Of a stretch of DNA of 64,000 nt, positions 1-8,499 are shown in pieces; positions within the stretch are counted from its first letter, which is position 1; every line of letters begins with the position of its first letter. The notes beneath the pieces were generated by a model. The model ran no database searches, was not told the DNA's origin, and saw nothing but the letters and a program-made list of their open reading frames with translations. The translations under genes and the position numbers were made by a program. This DNA comes from CAVZMO01 sp963776195 (lineage in GTDB: Bacteria > Nitrospirota > Thermodesulfovibrionia > Thermodesulfovibrionales > SM23-35). The DNA is taken from NCBI GenBank assembly GCA_963776195.1, contig CAVZMO010000008.1:82541-146540 (forward strand), given 5' to 3'.

Positions 1-14
1 AGTGAATAATTCAG

Positions 15-899
15 ATGACTGGAAACGTTTTAAATACTGAATTCCCCGATATCGACCTTCTCAGACGCGGCAAGGTGAGGGACATTTATGACCTTGGCGA
101 GCATCTGCTTCTCGTAGTCACCGATAGGATTTCAGCCTTTGATGTCGTTCTTCCCGACGGGATACCCGGTAAGGGAAGAGTTTTAACGCAGATATCAATC
201 TTCTGGTTCAAGCAGATGGAGGAAATCGTACGCAATCACATTGAAACCACCGATGTGAAAACTTTTCCCGAGAAACTGCAGAGATATGCGGGTATCCTGG
301 AAGGAAGAAGCATGCTCGTAAAGAAGACGAGACCAATACCTGTTGAATGCATCGTGAGAGGGTATTTATCGGGAAGCGGCTGGAAGGAGTATAAAGAGAC
401 GGGAATGGTCTGTGGCATTAAGCTGCCGGAAGGACTTGTTGAATCCTCCAGACTTGCGGAGCCGATATTTACGCCGAGCACAAAGGCAGACGAGGGGCAT
501 GATGTCAATATATCCATTGCTGAGGTGCAAGAAATTATCGGTGTTGCTCTCGCCGAAAAATTGAGGGATACGAGCCTGCGAATATATTCCAGGGCAAGAC
601 AAATAGCAGAGCAAAGGGGCATCATAATAGCCGATACCAAATTTGAATTCGGCTTATACGGTGATGAGTTCATGATTATCGACGAGATTCTGACTCCCGA
701 CTCGTCGCGTTTCTGGTCTTTGAAGGATTATGTTCCCGGAAGGAGCCAGGACAGCTATGACAAACAGATTGTGAGAGACTACCTTCTCACCCTCGACTGG
801 AATAAAACATATCCGGGTCCTGCCCTGCCGAAAGAAATAGTAGAGAAGACGGCCATGAGATATAGGGAAATTCTCAAGATAATTACTGGCCGGGAATAA
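15..899 (+). CDS. purC: SAICAR synthase (phosphoribosylaminoimidazole-succinocarboxamide synthase)
   Basis: This enzyme joins CAIR and aspartate using ATP to make SAICAR in de novo purine synthesis in the cytoplasm. The 294-residue protein opens with the family's N-terminal signature (RRGKVRDIYDLG) and a nearby VVTDRISAFDVVLPDGIPGKG segment; the middle has the substrate-loop motif VECIVRGYLSGSGW, and further on the metal/nucleotide region IIADTKFEFG followed by DEILTPDSSRFW. Its length fits the longer, yeast ADE1-like branch rather than the ~240-residue E. coli branch. The ATG at 15 is the only sensible start because the family signature begins within 20 residues of it. It is followed by a hairpin terminator and is probably the last gene of its transcription unit; purD lies far away at 35 kb. 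Confidence 0.97.
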   Translation: MTGNVLNTEFPDIDLLRRGKVRDIYDLGEHLLLVVTDRISAFDVVLPDGIPGKGRVLTQISIFWFKQMEEIVRNHIETTDVKTFPEKLQRYAGILEGRSMLVKKTRPIPVECIVRGYLSGSGWKEYKETGMVCGIKLPEGLVESSRLAEPIFTPSTKADEGHDVNISIAEVQEIIGVALAEKLRDTSLRIYSRARQIAEQRGIIIADTKFEFGLYGDEFMIIDEILTPDSSRFWSLKDYVPGRSQDSYDKQIVRDYLLTLDWNKTYPGPALPKEIVEKTAMRYREILKIITGRE

Positions 900-947
900 C
901 CTTCATAATAAGCCTGTCTTATTGCACTAAAATCATTATGAGTCTGC

Positions 948-967
948 ACCCCGAAGGGGTTTAATTT
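948..967 (+). terminator. Short hairpin terminator after purC
   Basis: ACCCC, a GAA loop and GGGGT form a five-pair GC-rich stem at 948-960, followed by a T-rich tail (TTAATTT). It sits about 50 bases after the purC stop and just before a promoter-like sequence. The tail is interrupted by two A residues, so it may be a weak terminator. Confidence 0.55.
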
Positions 968-970
968 ACC

Positions 971-997
971 TTGAAACAACAGTGTATCTGTTATAAT
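971..997 (+). promoter_or_regulatory. Sigma-70-type promoter for the aldehyde dehydrogenase gene
   Basis: TTGAAA at 971-976 and a perfect TATAAT at 992-997 are separated by 15 bases, slightly short of the usual 17. The predicted start of transcription near 1004 leaves an untranslated leader of about 60 bases before the ATG at 1063. The element lies directly between the purC terminator and the next gene. Confidence 0.55.
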
Positions 998-1062
998 TAA
1001 AAATTATTGCCGGTGGTCTGACGCCGATACATCCGCGATACTCATTATTGAGGAGAAGTGTT

Positions 1063-2688
1063 ATGTCCATAGCAGAAAAGGTTAGATCGATATTTTCTGA
1101 GGAAGATAAAATCCCCGCGGAATTTCGCCTGAAAAGTCCGGTTTTCCAAAAGGAATATCTTGTCAACGGAGAATCGCGCGTGTGGAACGGTGCAATGCAG
1201 GAAGTTTTTTCCCCCATCTGGTTAAATACTCCTGCAGGTCTTTCTCAAAAAGTGGTCGGGAGTTATCCACTGCTGACAGAAAGAGAAGCTCTCGATGCCC
1301 TTGAAGCAGCTGTTCATGCTTATCAGAGCGGAAGAGGGCTCTGGCCGACGATGCCGGTTTGCGAAAGGATCAGGTGCGTCGAAGAATTTTCCGAAAAAAT
1401 GCAGGAGAAAAAAGACGAAATCACACATCTTTTGATGTGGGAAATCGGCAAGTCCTATCAGGAATCCGAAAGGGAGTTCGACAGGACGGTGGATTACGTA
1501 AGGAATACGATCGAAGTACTGAAAGACCTTGACCGTACTTCCTCACGATTTGTTGCAGAACAGGGCATAATCGGACAAATACGCAGGGCGCCGTTAGGGG
1601 TCGTTCTCTGTATGGGGCCCTTTAATTTTCCCTTAAATGAAACCTTTTCAACGCTCATCCCTGCACTGATAATGGGTAATACCCTTATCTTTAAACCCCC
1701 AAAGATCGGGGTGCTTCTCCATTATCCTTTGTTGAAAGTATTCCGGGACACTTTTCCGCCCGGCGTAATCAATATTGTATACGGAGACAGCAGTGAAGTG
1801 ATAACCCCGATTATGTTGTCCGGCAAAATAGACGTTCTCGCCTTTATCGGATCGAGCAAGGTTGCGGAGATCTTAAAAAGCCAACATCCGAAATCCCACA
1901 GGTTGCGTTCTGTTCTCGGTCTTGAGGCCAAGAACACGGCTATCGTTCTTCCCGATGCAGATATGGACTCGACGGTACGGGAATGTGTAAGGGGAAGTCT
2001 TTCATTCAATGGTCAGCGTTGCACCGCACTGAAGATATTGTTCGTCCATTCTCGGGTTGCCGGCACATTTCTCGAAAGATTTATTGATGAAATGGAGAAA
2101 CTGAAATTCGGTATGCCCTGGGAGGAAGGTGTTACGATAACCCCGCTGCCGGAACCGGACAAAACAGCATACCTGAAGGGTCTTGTTGAAGATGCCCAAC
2201 GGTTAGATGCGAAAATAATGAATGCATACGGCGGGACTATAAACAAGACCTTTTTCTATCCTGCGTTACTCTATCCGGTAAATTCAAGGATGAGGGTTTA
2301 CCATGAAGAGCAATTCGGTCCGGTGGTGCCTGTTGTGCCGTTCGATGATACTGAGACGCCGATACAATACATAATCGAGTCCAGCTACGGGCAACAGGTG
2401 AGCATATTCGGAAAAGATGCCGATGTCATTGCGAAGCTCGTCGACGTCTTGGTCAATCAGGTTTGCAGAGTCAATATAAACAGCATGTGTCAGCGCGGTC
2501 CCGATATTTTCCCTTTTGCCGGAAGAAAAGATTCAGCAAAAGGGACGCTTTCGGTTAAGGATGCCCTGAGGATTTTCTCGATAAGAACGATCGTTGCTGC
2601 AAAAGATAGAGAGGCCAATAAAGAAATACTCACAAAGATCGTGAAAGAACGCAAATCCAATTTTCTTTCATCGGACTTTGCTTCGTAA
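1063..2688 (+). CDS. GapN-like NADP-dependent glyceraldehyde-3-phosphate dehydrogenase (aldehyde dehydrogenase family)
   Basis: This is a cytoplasmic aldehyde dehydrogenase that probably oxidises glyceraldehyde-3-phosphate directly to 3-phosphoglycerate with NADP+. Visible family motifs are the substrate/cofactor loop VVLCMGPFNFPLNE, the cofactor lysine in GNTLIFKPPK, the Rossmann turn FIGSSKVAEIL, the general-base glutamate in LGLEAKNTAI, and the catalytic cysteine in FNGQRCTALK. At about 541 residues it is longer than classical GapN (about 480), with a C-terminal extension. I chose the ATG at 1063 because GAGGAGAAG lies 5-12 bases upstream; a TTG at 1048 would overlap that ribosome site. 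The exact substrate is inferred from overall resemblance, and another aldehyde is possible. It is convergent with the next gene. Confidence 0.8.
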   Translation: MSIAEKVRSIFSEEDKIPAEFRLKSPVFQKEYLVNGESRVWNGAMQEVFSPIWLNTPAGLSQKVVGSYPLLTEREALDALEAAVHAYQSGRGLWPTMPVCERIRCVEEFSEKMQEKKDEITHLLMWEIGKSYQESEREFDRTVDYVRNTIEVLKDLDRTSSRFVAEQGIIGQIRRAPLGVVLCMGPFNFPLNETFSTLIPALIMGNTLIFKPPKIGVLLHYPLLKVFRDTFPPGVINIVYGDSSEVITPIMLSGKIDVLAFIGSSKVAEILKSQHPKSHRLRSVLGLEAKNTAIVLPDADMDSTVRECVRGSLSFNGQRCTALKILFVHSRVAGTFLERFIDEMEKLKFGMPWEEGVTITPLPEPDKTAYLKGLVEDAQRLDAKIMNAYGGTINKTFFYPALLYPVNSRMRVYHEEQFGPVVPVVPFDDTETPIQYIIESSYGQQVSIFGKDADVIAKLVDVLVNQVCRVNINSMCQRGPDIFPFAGRKDSAKGTLSVKDALRIFSIRTIVAAKDREANKEILTKIVKERKSNFLSSDFAS

Positions 2689-2700
2689 AAAGTTGTTGGA

Positions 2701-4029
2701 CTATAAATCTCCTACCGCGTATTTCAGGCGAATATTTGCCGTTACGGCGTCATAGATTGCAGTGTAATAGTTGCTGTAACTTCTGGTACGGAGGGTTTCC
2801 GCATCGAGGACCTCGGTGTTGGTTCCGACTCCTTCACGATACCGGTCCTTCACGACCTTTAGGTTCTCCTCTGCCTGTGCCACAGCATCGCGGGTCACAT
2901 CAATGCGTTTCAGCGTCTCTTCAATATCAAGATATGCCTGCCTGACCTGTAAGGCTATTATTGAAGCAGTGTCATTACGGAAATTGGTTATGGAATCGGC
3001 CTTTTGGAGCAGCGCACTGGCGTTGTGCCGTGTTATGCCGCCGTCAAAAAGTTCCCATTTCAGACCAACGGTGGCAGACCACAGATCTTGAAATACCTGA
3101 TATTTATTCTGCTGGTAATTATAACCCCCCGAGAGGGCGAGTTGAGGCAATGTGGATGAACGCAGAGTGGCGGCCTGGAAACGCAATACCTGCGCCTGCT
3201 CGGACAACGAAATCAACTCAGGACGCATATGCAATGCCTTGCTGGTCAAATCCTCTATTTTTGTCTTCACCGGTTCTGCGGACAGGTCATCGATTTTAAC
3301 CTCCTGGTCAAGCCGGCGTCCCAATAGTCTGTTATAAGAAGCGTTGGCAATATTTAAATTATTAAGCGATTGGGTAAGCCGTTGACGCGCATCGGCGAGG
3401 GAAACCTGGGACGCCAGAAGATCATTTTTCGTAACCATGCCCTGTTCATAGAAATTGGTCACATCTTTGGAATGGGCAGACAGAGCGGCAACATTACTTT
3501 CCGTTACCTCAACCCCGCGTTTCGACCGCAATATTCCCAGATAAGCCTCCGCAACACTCAGTTTGACATCCAGGATGGTTTTCTTTTCGTCTTGAATTGC
3601 GGTATTTAAGCCTGAACTCGCGGCGTCGATGCCATTAGTGATACGCCCGCTCGTAAAAAGCGGGATGGATAACGTAGTCTTGTAAGTTAAACTTTTGTCT
3701 TCTGCGGTAGGCAGTTCTTTAAAGGGGAAGTGAGGGTTGTTAATCGCTGCAGTAGGTGCGTGATTAAGAACCGTGTAACCGCTTTCGATAGCGACAGAGG
3801 GGAGGCGCTCGGCTTTAACCGCCGCAAGAGTCTGTCTGTTTGATTCCACATTCTTACGGCTTGCCTCTAATCGTTGATCGGCAGTAAGTGCTGTTTTCCA
3901 GGCGTCCTCAAGTGTTTCGGCAAATACGGCAGATGAAGTTAAGAATAGGGCAGCCAACAAAGAGAGAGCAGTATATGTTATAGAAATATGATAACGTTGT
4001 ACACGATTTAACAATAATTTTTTATCCAT
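2701..4029 (-). CDS. TolC-family outer-membrane efflux protein
   Basis: The 442-residue protein belongs to the outer-membrane factor family, which forms trimeric channel-tunnels for type I secretion or RND-type efflux. An N-terminal signal peptide is visible (hydrophobic run ending in SSAVFAETLEDAW). Two repeated halves follow, each with long heptad-rich helices and the typical outer-membrane strand segments (VAIESGYTVLNH; LALSGGYNYQQN). Motifs typical of the family include SLADARQRLTQSLNNLNIA and, near the end, DRYREGVGTNTEVLDAETLR. Its start has a purine-rich stretch (GAGAGGGTAAAAGGG) just upstream. No membrane-fusion protein or pump gene is adjacent, so the partner must be encoded elsewhere. 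The 300 bases upstream hold no gene. Confidence 0.93.
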   Translation of the reverse strand: MDKKLLLNRVQRYHISITYTALSLLAALFLTSSAVFAETLEDAWKTALTADQRLEASRKNVESNRQTLAAVKAERLPSVAIESGYTVLNHAPTAAINNPHFPFKELPTAEDKSLTYKTTLSIPLFTSGRITNGIDAASSGLNTAIQDEKKTILDVKLSVAEAYLGILRSKRGVEVTESNVAALSAHSKDVTNFYEQGMVTKNDLLASQVSLADARQRLTQSLNNLNIANASYNRLLGRRLDQEVKIDDLSAEPVKTKIEDLTSKALHMRPELISLSEQAQVLRFQAATLRSSTLPQLALSGGYNYQQNKYQVFQDLWSATVGLKWELFDGGITRHNASALLQKADSITNFRNDTASIIALQVRQAYLDIEETLKRIDVTRDAVAQAEENLKVVKDRYREGVGTNTEVLDAETLRTRSYSNYYTAIYDAVTANIRLKYAVGDL

Positions 4030-4292
4030 CCCTTTTACCCTCTCGAAATGTGATCTTTATATTTTTCGTCTTGTAAGTCTAATTTACAATACGAACATTG
4101 TCAATTATAATCTCTCCTTAATATGCCGATAGAGTACATAAACCTTTGCCGGGATTAACATTGCGGACGCCGGTATTCAACTGTATTAGCAATTGGAATA
4201 AATGACCAATTTATGTTAAAGCTTTTTTAGCTAAACTCTCTCAGGTTGCTTTTTTAGGGGTCGCCGCATCCGACCCCGCCAAATTCCATCTA

Positions 4293-4336
4293 TTGTCATT
4301 TATGGTCGATTACTGATAATATCGTTATATGATATT
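4293..4336 (+). promoter_or_regulatory. higBA promoter and candidate HigA operator
   Basis: TTGTCA (4293-4298) and GATAAT (4315-4320) are spaced by 16 bases. An inverted repeat, AATATC and GATATT with a 7-base spacer, covers 4318-4336, overlapping the -10 element and the HigB start codon. Autorepression by the HigA antitoxin binding a palindrome at the promoter is the rule for this family; that this palindrome is the operator is an inference from its position. The ATG lies only about 9 bases from the -10 element, so the transcript would be almost leaderless. Confidence 0.5.
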
Positions 4337-4616
4337 GTCGTTCAGGGACGAGGAAACGGAATTAATATGGCGGGGGAAGTTCTCAAAGAGGATCAAGCTC
4401 CCCACGAATCTTCACAACTTGGCAAGACGAAAACTTAGAATGATTGCGGCTGCGGTGACACTTGAAACGTTGAGAGTTCCTCCGAACAACAGGCTCGAAG
4501 CTTTAAAGGGAGATAGGAAAAGGCAATGGAGCATTCGCATTAACGACCAGTGGCGTATTTGTTTTGAATGGCAAAACGGAAGCTCCCATAACGTTGAGAT
4601 AACCGATTATCATTAA
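4329..4616 (+). CDS. higB: HigB-type mRNA interferase toxin
   Basis: The 95-residue protein has the compact RelE fold sequence pattern of HigB/plasmid-maintenance killer proteins: a basic helix region (NLHNLARRKLRMI), then LRVPPNNRLEALKGDRKRQWSIRIN followed by DQWRICFEW, which holds the conserved RINDQWRICF strand of the toxin core. HigB toxins cleave ribosome-bound mRNA and are neutralised by the HigA partner. In this family the toxin gene comes first, as it does here, with 12 bases to the antitoxin. There is no visible Shine-Dalgarno sequence before the ATG, which agrees with a leaderless or weakly translated toxin. Confidence 0.92.
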   Translation: MILSFRDEETELIWRGKFSKRIKLPTNLHNLARRKLRMIAAAVTLETLRVPPNNRLEALKGDRKRQWSIRINDQWRICFEWQNGSSHNVEITDYH

Positions 4617-4628
4617 AGGAGCGCAAAG

Positions 4629-4949
4629 ATGAGACACTTGAAGAACATTCATCCAGGAGAGGTCTTACAGGAAGAGTTTCTGGTACCGATGGGGATATCT
4701 GTTTACCGGCTCGCCAAGGAAACGGGCCTATCCCCGACACGGCTCGGGCAGATCATCAGAGGTAAACGTGGCATTACCGCTGAAACTGCTATTAAAATCG
4801 GGTTCTTCCTGAATACTGGCCCCGAGTTCTGGATGAACCTGCAATCGCTGTATGATATTGAAGAAGCTGAAAGGCTCTATAGCAAAGAGGTCAAAGCAAT
4901 ACATCCTTATTCCCAGACGGATCGGGCAGCCGAAGTGGCATGTAAATAG
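4629..4949 (+). CDS. higA: HigA-type antitoxin, XRE-family DNA-binding protein
   Basis: The 106-residue protein carries a helix-turn-helix at about residues 20-75 (YRLAKETGLSPTRLGQIIRG ... ITAETAIKIGFFLNTGPEFWMNLQ), the signature of the VapI/HigA antitoxins. It starts with the common HPGEVLQEEFLVPMGIS segment. It should bind HigB and repress the operon promoter. A good ribosome site (AAAGGAGCG) lies 8 bases before the ATG. The 250 bases that follow (4950-5199) hold no gene I can support. Confidence 0.93.
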   Translation: MRHLKNIHPGEVLQEEFLVPMGISVYRLAKETGLSPTRLGQIIRGKRGITAETAIKIGFFLNTGPEFWMNLQSLYDIEEAERLYSKEVKAIHPYSQTDRAAEVACK

Positions 4950-5199
4950 TGAAGAGAACAATGATTCTGTAAAACCGCTGCGCCTATGGAAGCAAGATGT
5001 TCAAAAACGTGTGTTTTGTGAGAAGTTATCCAAACCAAGGATAAAGTGTTCAGATTGCGAAAACCGCGAGCTTATTTCTTTAACAAAGGATGTAATCCAA
5101 CACCATCTTACATAGTTGACGAATGCCACCATGTTTCAGCTTTCAGTTTCGAACAGGTGCTAAGGCAGGTGAAAGCCAAATATGTCAATGATTCAAAAA

Positions 5200-5736
5200 T
5201 TATCTGAGTCTCAATTTACGAAATATGATTCCGAGATACTTATTTAGTGGATTACTCCTTTTCAAAAAGGGAATAACAGGATGTTTTCTTATCCCAAGCT
5301 TAGTCAATTCATCGATAATTTGCTGATTTACTTCAAACTTCAAGCCTTCCCTGAATATCTTTACCGCATCTGCTTTTCTTTTTAAAAGGTGATATATCCG
5401 GCCAAGGTTTAGATAAAGTAGAGTGTTTTGAGGTTCTTTTTTTATGGCTTCCGAGCATAATGAAATTGCCTTACTGAACTGCCCTCGTTCTTTAGCTATA
5501 CAAAAAGCATAATAAGAACTGATAAGAGGGCTATTTTCTATATTGAAAGCCTTTTCAAAATGGTAGAGAGCAGAAGGTATATTGCCCAGAGTAAAAACTT
5601 CTATCGCTTTCTCTAAGAGCCTTTCTGCCTCTATATGGCGGTTTGAATCATCTTCTTTTGTATCGGAATATATTTGATGAGTTAAGCGCATAGATTTAAT
5701 GAATATTTCTCTATCAGTTCCTTGGAGATATTCCAA
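5200..5736 (-). CDS. TPR-repeat protein of unknown function
   Basis: This 178-residue protein contains three to four tetratricopeptide-like helix pairs, seen as A/G-rich helices such as LLEKAIEVFTLGNIPSALYH, AISLCSEAIKKEPQNTLLY and LNLGRIYHLLKRKADAVKIF. TPR arrays bind other proteins; no enzyme domain is present. The start is a TTG at 5736 with a short GGA upstream, and no better ATG in frame was seen. It has no signal peptide. The flanking genes (a toxin-antitoxin pair and a methyltransferase relic) suggest an accessory stretch, but nothing in the sequence tells its role. Confidence 0.6.
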   Translation of the reverse strand: MEYLQGTDREIFIKSMRLTHQIYSDTKEDDSNRHIEAERLLEKAIEVFTLGNIPSALYHFEKAFNIENSPLISSYYAFCIAKERGQFSKAISLCSEAIKKEPQNTLLYLNLGRIYHLLKRKADAVKIFREGLKFEVNQQIIDELTKLGIRKHPVIPFLKRSNPLNKYLGIIFRKLRLR

Positions 5737-5880
5737 TAGTCCTTTCTTATCATATTCTCTTCTTAATAAGCATCTTTTATGCCAAGGAGAACCGTTTTAT
5801 GACCCATTGATTTTAAAGTAAAAATAGCATCTTATGTCGGCTGAATTGAGGGGATATGACAATTTTTGTAAGTTTTGATT

Positions 5881-5985
5881 ATGTGGTACTGTAAGGCTCT
5901 TGTCCCTTACTACCCTGGGCAGGTAAAGTGGGTCTGCGTTGATCCACCTTATAACACCGGAAACGAAAGGTGGGTTGGTCTACGG
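5881..5985 (+). pseudogene. Relic of a type III-like DNA methyltransferase (mod) gene
   Basis: About 33 codons read KALVPYYPGQVKW followed by VDPPYNTGNERW, which matches the motif IV region (DPPYNTGNE) of the intact methyltransferase at 15.2 kb, where the same stretch reads KALLPRYAGQVKC and IDPPYNTGNENW. Similarity stops on both sides, and no start codon with a ribosome site or longer frame is present. It is best read as the leftover of an older restriction-modification insertion. HisC begins about 70 bases downstream. Confidence 0.65.
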
Positions 5986-6038
5986 GAAAAAGACAATATC
6001 CCGGTTATGCATTTCAGAGGGCAGAAACTATTTTATGG

Positions 6039-6044
6039 TATAAT
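6039..6044 (+). promoter_or_regulatory. -10 element before hisC
   Basis: A perfect TATAAT occurs 10 bases before the hisC ATG. No good -35 box is found at the usual distance (TTTCAG at 6012-6017 would be 21 bases away). If used, transcription would start within a few bases of the start codon, giving a leaderless message; no Shine-Dalgarno sequence is present before hisC either. Confidence 0.35.
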
Positions 6045-6053
6045 TCTTTTGCT

Positions 6054-7094
6054 ATGGACATCAAGAAATTTGTCAGACCGAATGTGTATGCTCTGTCGGC
6101 ATATGAGGCAAAGGAGGTACCCTGTAAGGTAAAACTTGATGCTAATGAGAGTCCTTATGGGTTCGAGGATATCGTGAAGGCGTTAAAGTCCGTGAGGACG
6201 AACAGGTATCCTGACCCTGAAGCACGGTCCCTCAAGAAACTGATTGCAAAAGACCTCAAAGTAAGGCCGGAAAACATACTCCAGGGCAACGGGTCCGACG
6301 AGCTGATCTATTATCTTGTCACGGCTTTCGGTGGTCCTGTCCTCTATCCGGTTCCCACCTTTTCGATGTACGGTATTATCTCTCAGGCCCTCGGAGAAAC
6401 GAAGTTCGAAATTCCTCTCGATGAAGAGTTTGACCTCGATTTGAAAAAAATACTCACGATGGTCCGGAAAGAAAAACCCAAATTGATCTTTCTAAGCTCG
6501 CCCAATAATCCGACGGGAAACTGTTTTTCTTCAGGGAAGATATTAAAGATCATCGAAACGACATCATCAAAATCCATCGTCGTTGTCGATGAGGCATACC
6601 AGCCCTTTGCGAGCGATAAAGGATTTATTCCGATGCTCGATGATTATGAAAACCTCGTTATTATGAGAACATTAAGTAAGATAGGTCTTGCCGGATTACG
6701 AGTCGGGTTATTGATAGCGAAGCAAGAAATCATTCATGAGGTGAACAAGGTAAGGCTTCCGTTCAATCTCAATTCACTTTCGCAGGCGATGGCTTTGGAA
6801 GCGATGAAGAAAAAAGATTTGATGAAACAAAATATAAGATCTATTGTTTCGGAAAGAAAAAGACTCTTCAATGAAATTTCGAATATAGAGGGAATAAGGC
6901 CGTATCCATCTGAGGCAAACTTCATATTATTCAGGGTGGAATCCCCCGACAGGACTTACACAGATCTCCTGAAAAATGGTGTGCTGCTAAGGAATATGAA
7001 GGGTGTCGCGGACGGCTGCCTCAGGGTGACTGTAGGGACTCCTGAGGAGAACCGGATATTTCTGCAGGCATTAAATCTGGCTGTAAAAAAATAA
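6054..7094 (+). CDS. hisC: Histidinol-phosphate aminotransferase
   Basis: HisC transfers an amino group from glutamate to imidazole-acetol phosphate in histidine synthesis, using PLP. The 346-residue protein has the class I/II aminotransferase pattern: KLDANESPYG near the start, the substrate segment NPTGN, the aspartate of VVVDEAYQPF, and the PLP lysine in RTLSKIGLAGLRVG. I chose the ATG at 6054 (MDIKKFVRPNVYALSAYEAK) because this is where family similarity begins; a longer GTG frame from 5970 would translate the junction with the methyltransferase relic. hisB follows 18 bases later, so the two are co-transcribed. Confidence 0.93.
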   Translation: MDIKKFVRPNVYALSAYEAKEVPCKVKLDANESPYGFEDIVKALKSVRTNRYPDPEARSLKKLIAKDLKVRPENILQGNGSDELIYYLVTAFGGPVLYPVPTFSMYGIISQALGETKFEIPLDEEFDLDLKKILTMVRKEKPKLIFLSSPNNPTGNCFSSGKILKIIETTSSKSIVVVDEAYQPFASDKGFIPMLDDYENLVIMRTLSKIGLAGLRVGLLIAKQEIIHEVNKVRLPFNLNSLSQAMALEAMKKKDLMKQNIRSIVSERKRLFNEISNIEGIRPYPSEANFILFRVESPDRTYTDLLKNGVLLRNMKGVADGCLRVTVGTPEENRIFLQALNLAVKK

Positions 7095-7112
7095 TAGGAA
7101 CGGAAAATACGA

Positions 7113-7697
7113 ATGAGAACAGCTAAGGTAGAAAGAAAAACCAGAGAAACAGACATAAAAGTATCGGTTAATATCGATGGAGATGGGACATATGCGATAG
7201 ATACATCGATCCCATTCCTCGATCATATGCTTTCCCTGATGAGCAAGCACGGTCTCTTTGACGTGAAGATTAAGGCAAAAGGGGACATTGATATCGATGA
7301 CCATCATACGGTGGAAGACGTAGGCATTGTTTTCGGCAAAGCCGTAAAGCAGGCAATCGGAACTATGAAAGGGATATCACGGTATGGCCAGGCAGCTGTG
7401 CCGATGGATGAGGCGCTTGCCGTGGTGACCGTTGATGTCAGCGGGAGACCTTATCTCGTTTATAAGGCAGAATTTCCGAAAAGAAGCAGGGTGAAGAATT
7501 TCGATCCCGATCTGATCGAAGACTTTCTTCAGGCTTTCGTAAGCAACTGTGCTATAACCCTCCATGTTGACGCCCCTTATGGCAGGAATACCCATCATAT
7601 AATCGAGGCGATATTCAAGGCGCTGGGCAGAGCGCTCAGGCAGGCTGTGACTATAGATCCAAGAGTCAGAGGAGTGCCGTCTACAAAGAGTGTTTAA
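7113..7697 (+). CDS. hisB: Imidazoleglycerol-phosphate dehydratase
   Basis: HisB removes water from imidazoleglycerol phosphate, the step just before HisC. The 194-residue monofunctional form has the two metal-binding histidine motifs, DDHHTVEDVG and the later NTHHIIEAIFKALG, along with FLDHMLSLMSKHGLFD. The length matches the stand-alone enzyme (about 195 residues) rather than the fused E. coli form. It lies between hisC and cooC with short gaps, in the same direction. Confidence 0.96.
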   Translation: MRTAKVERKTRETDIKVSVNIDGDGTYAIDTSIPFLDHMLSLMSKHGLFDVKIKAKGDIDIDDHHTVEDVGIVFGKAVKQAIGTMKGISRYGQAAVPMDEALAVVTVDVSGRPYLVYKAEFPKRSRVKNFDPDLIEDFLQAFVSNCAITLHVDAPYGRNTHHIIEAIFKALGRALRQAVTIDPRVRGVPSTKSV

Positions 7698-7712
7698 CGC
7701 GGGGATGCAATT

Positions 7713-8499
7713 ATGAAAATAGCGATCACGGGAAAGGGCGGAGTAGGCAAGACTACACTCGCGTCTTTATTGGCCCATCTTTATGCAGAAGAGGGGAAAA
7801 AGGTTATCGCAGTAGATGCAGACCCTGATGCAAACCTTGCATCGGCATTGGGTATATCAAAGGAAGAGGCCGAAAAGATCAGGCCGATCGCGGATATGGC
7901 GGAACTCATAGAAGAGAGGACGGGAGTAAGGCCGGGCAGCATGGGAGGCGTGTTCAAGCTGAACCCGAAAGTCGATGACCTCCCTGAAGGTATCGGATAC
8001 AGGTTAGACGGGATTATTCTCCTCACTATGGGTAAGATGAAGGATGCGGCATCAGGCTGTTATTGTCCCGAAAATGTGCTCTTGCGGAGCCTGCTGAAAC
8101 ACCTCATCGTAGGGAGAAGCGAAGTCGTTATTGTAGACATGGAAGCCGGCATCGAGCATCTTACGAGGGGCACCGCTGAGTCTGTAGACGCCTTTATCGT
8201 TGTCGTAGAGCCGGGACAGAGGAGCATGCAGACGGCGAAGACAGTCTACGAAATGGCGAAAACCCTTGGGGTGCAGCAGGTCTTTGTCGTTGCAAATAAG
8301 GTGAGGCGCGACCGAGGACCTTCACTTCATCAAAGATAACATCGGCGGGATGGAAGTCATTGGTTCAATTACATTCAGCCACGCCGTCATGGAAGCTGAT
8401 ATGAAAGGTTCCTCGCCGTATCTTTTTTCACAGGAGACGGTAAAAGAGGTAAAGGCTTTAAAGGAAAAGATCGAACAAAGCTTACATCTTACGGAATGA
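7713..8499 (+). pseudogene. cooC: CooC-type CO dehydrogenase maturation ATPase, frameshifted
   Basis: CooC is a MinD-like ATPase that helps load nickel into carbon monoxide dehydrogenase. The reading frame from 7713 has the deviant Walker A GKGGVGKTTL, the Switch region DADPDANLA, the CXC motif in SGCYCPENVLLR, and VDMEAGIEHLTRGT. After ANKVRR (8301-8310) the frame runs to a stop at 8337-8339, but the expected C-terminus (EDLHFIKDNIGGMEVIGS ... MKGSSPY) continues one frame over, to a TGA at 8497-8499. A single extra base between about 8305 and 8313 explains this. The intact protein would be about 261 residues. Its stop overlaps the next start (ATGA). No CODH gene is in the window. Confidence 0.85.

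Noticed and set aside
900..1062. Possible tRNA or small RNA gene in this and other intergenic gaps
   Set aside because: No cloverleaf-compatible sequence or conserved tRNA arms were found by eye; the gap is explained by a terminator and promoter.
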